23,715 nt of DNA from positions 1-23,715 of the forward strand of contig DASPJR010000058.1 of assembly GCA_035628505.1 (NCBI GenBank). The letters run 5' to 3'. The position numbers were made by a program, and so were the translations under genes. This document shows, one piece after another, positions 22,747-23,715 of this stretch. The DNA comes from DASPJR01 sp035628505. GTDB taxonomy: Bacteria > Planctomycetota > SZUA-567 > H5-PLA8. Each line of letters starts with the position of its first letter. Position 1 is the first letter of the stretch. The notes under the pieces are model-generated. The model did no database searches, was not told the origin of the DNA, and was given only the letters and a program-made list of their open reading frames with translations.

Positions 22747-23562
22747 ATGAAAATCATTTGTTGGATCACTCTGTGTGATGATGATAACCCGGCTGTTTTT
22801 GCCGAGTTGTGCAAGCGTTTTCCATGGGGAAAACGCAATTCGCTATTTTTGAGCGAGTACCCAATCGAAGCTACGGAGACCAATGACGTTCTTCGACTGC
22901 TGGAGCAGCAAGGAATGCGACCGGCGTCAAGAAGCAAGTATCCCCGCTCTTCTGAGGAGTACGGTCTTCAGTATCGCTACGAGTACGACAGGTCCGATTA
23001 CGAGCAAGCTGAATTACTCATACCAATGCCCAAGGCGAGCGTCGGCCAAGTGGTAACGCGCTCTGCCAAGGGGTTATTGAAGCTCGAAGGACATGCCTAT
23101 CGCAAGGCGTATTCGATTGCCTGTGCGAACTGGCCTTGGCGTGTCGTCTCAGATCGCGTGAAGAAGGCAATAGAAGATGCGGGACTGTCGCATGCCGTAT
23201 TTCGTCCAACCGACAAAGAGGACGAGAACGATAGGACTGAAGGCATCACTGTGTGGGAGTTGACGAGCGATTTCATTCTGCCGCCACTTTCTCCACGCGG
23301 CACAGCGGTCCACAACGACGGCACGCCCTTCTCGGGCGATTACGGGAAAGGCTTTCAATTGGAAGAAGGCTTTTTTAGCTTTCCCGAACTGCATTATACG
23401 CGGTCCTCTCTCGTTGAGGCAGGCCCTTTCGATTTCGGATTGACTCGAGAGCTGTACGGCGGTGATCACCCAAGGTTAATTACTTCGCAGCGTTTCTATC
23501 AGCTCTGTGCCAAACTGAAGATCAGGACTGAATGGATACCTGTGCGTATCGACCCGAACTGA
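22747..23562 (+). CDS. Hypothetical protein of unknown family
   Basis: This is a 271-residue protein from ATG 22747 (an in-frame GTG at 22741 adds two residues). Only a poor AGGTGGA lies directly before the start. There is no signal peptide or membrane helix, so it is cytoplasmic. Visible features are an acidic, aromatic-rich composition, a region KGLLKLEGHAYRKAYSIACA, a helix VSDRVKKAIEDAGLSHAVF followed by RPTDKED, a Gly-rich loop (GTPFSGDYGKGFQLEEGFF) and the ending RTEWIPVRIDPN. The all-soluble, acidic, orphan layout resembles polymorphic-toxin immunity proteins, but I could not match a family and do not claim one. Lower GC than the upstream genes, isolation, and the adjacent transposase remnant suggest horizontal acquisition. 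Confidence 0.7.
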   Translation: MKIICWITLCDDDNPAVFAELCKRFPWGKRNSLFLSEYPIEATETNDVLRLLEQQGMRPASRSKYPRSSEEYGLQYRYEYDRSDYEQAELLIPMPKASVGQVVTRSAKGLLKLEGHAYRKAYSIACANWPWRVVSDRVKKAIEDAGLSHAVFRPTDKEDENDRTEGITVWELTSDFILPPLSPRGTAVHNDGTPFSGDYGKGFQLEEGFFSFPELHYTRSSLVEAGPFDFGLTRELYGGDHPRLITSQRFYQLCAKLKIRTEWIPVRIDPN

Positions 23563-23676
23563 GCGAGCGCGCACGAACCCAGCCAACGGGGTAGCGCAAG
23601 GATTCTTTCGCACATTTGTTTGTAGCAGTCTCTCGGCCAGAGCCGTTTTCTGTTTAGTTCTGTTCCTTCCTACTCT

Positions 23677-23692
23677 GCTTCCCTAGGGAAGC
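23677..23692. repeat. 16-bp perfect palindrome near the right edge
   Basis: GCTTCCCTAGGGAAGC is identical on both strands with no spacer. It lies in a stretch without a gene (23563-23715) just downstream of the orphan gene. It could be an operator or recombination site for something beyond the window edge; the neighbouring gene is not visible. Confidence 0.5.
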
Positions 23693-23715
23693 TCGCGCGA
23701 ATTTGTTATCCCGCT

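Noticed and set aside
22620..22937. A 105-codon minus-strand frame overlapping the orphan gene start
   Set aside because: It is antisense to both the RAYT remnant and the orphan protein, has no ribosome site and no motif.

Overview
This 23.7 kb window is a bacterial chromosome segment with dense genes and fairly high GC. The gene content points to the Planctomycetota/Verrucomicrobiota/Acidobacteriota sphere: a PSCyt1-DUF1587-DUF1595-DUF1592-DUF1588-DUF1585 cytochrome-type protein coupled to a DUF1552 protein, two twin-arginine-exported Gfo/Idh/MocA oxidoreductases, a nucleoside-permease-type MFS transporter, a CAP-domain secreted protein, a large VIT/VWA/TPR protein and a REP-associated transposase remnant. 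A single window cannot settle the phylum; Planctomycetota is a mild favourite. No rRNA, tRNA, CRISPR array or intact insertion sequence was seen.

Left part (1-9.2 kb). A partial MFS transporter (minus) diverges from two consecutive Tat-exported Gfo/Idh/MocA oxidoreductases (plus). A perfect 11-bp-arm operator-like palindrome lies between the transporter and the first oxidoreductase, and a strong terminator follows the second. Then come a tiny PQQ-propeller-type protein with an ApbE flavin transferase (plus), an M48 metalloprotease lipoprotein (minus), a secreted CAP-domain protein (plus), a scramblase/tubby-like protein (minus) and a lone trpA (plus). The first oxidoreductase has Ala in place of the catalytic Lys of the family's EKP motif, while its neighbour keeps EKP. 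A long nested inverted repeat separates trpA from the next block.

Middle part (9.15-18.3 kb) is nine consecutive minus-strand genes. In transcription order they are: a small secreted basic protein, a divergent GH1-like glycosidase, a phage-CII-like HTH regulator with a palindrome over its putative -10 box, a GG...DVD nucleotidyltransferase, an SPFH+SHOCT protein, a ParD/ParE-type toxin-antitoxin pair, a double-zinc-ribbon membrane protein, and a 1086-aa VIT/VWA/TPR/DUF2135-like surface protein. SPFH, antitoxin, toxin and zinc-ribbon genes are packed with 17-nt, 1-nt-overlap and 14-nt-overlap junctions. A toxin-antitoxin module therefore sits inside what looks like a membrane-stress pair related to Bacillus YdjI/YdjG.

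Right part (18.3-23.7 kb) holds the DUF1592/DUF1552 pair, translationally coupled by an ATGA overlap. It is followed by a 463-bp non-coding stretch with two REP-like hairpins and the decayed 3' end of a RAYT-type transposase, frameshifted at a T8 run. Last is a 271-aa orphan protein of unknown family. Several intergenic spaces carry word-like repeats (TGGCTCT heptamers, AATCCGAAA words, an ACGCAAAGACGCCAAG stretch) that look like dispersed genome-wide repeat families.
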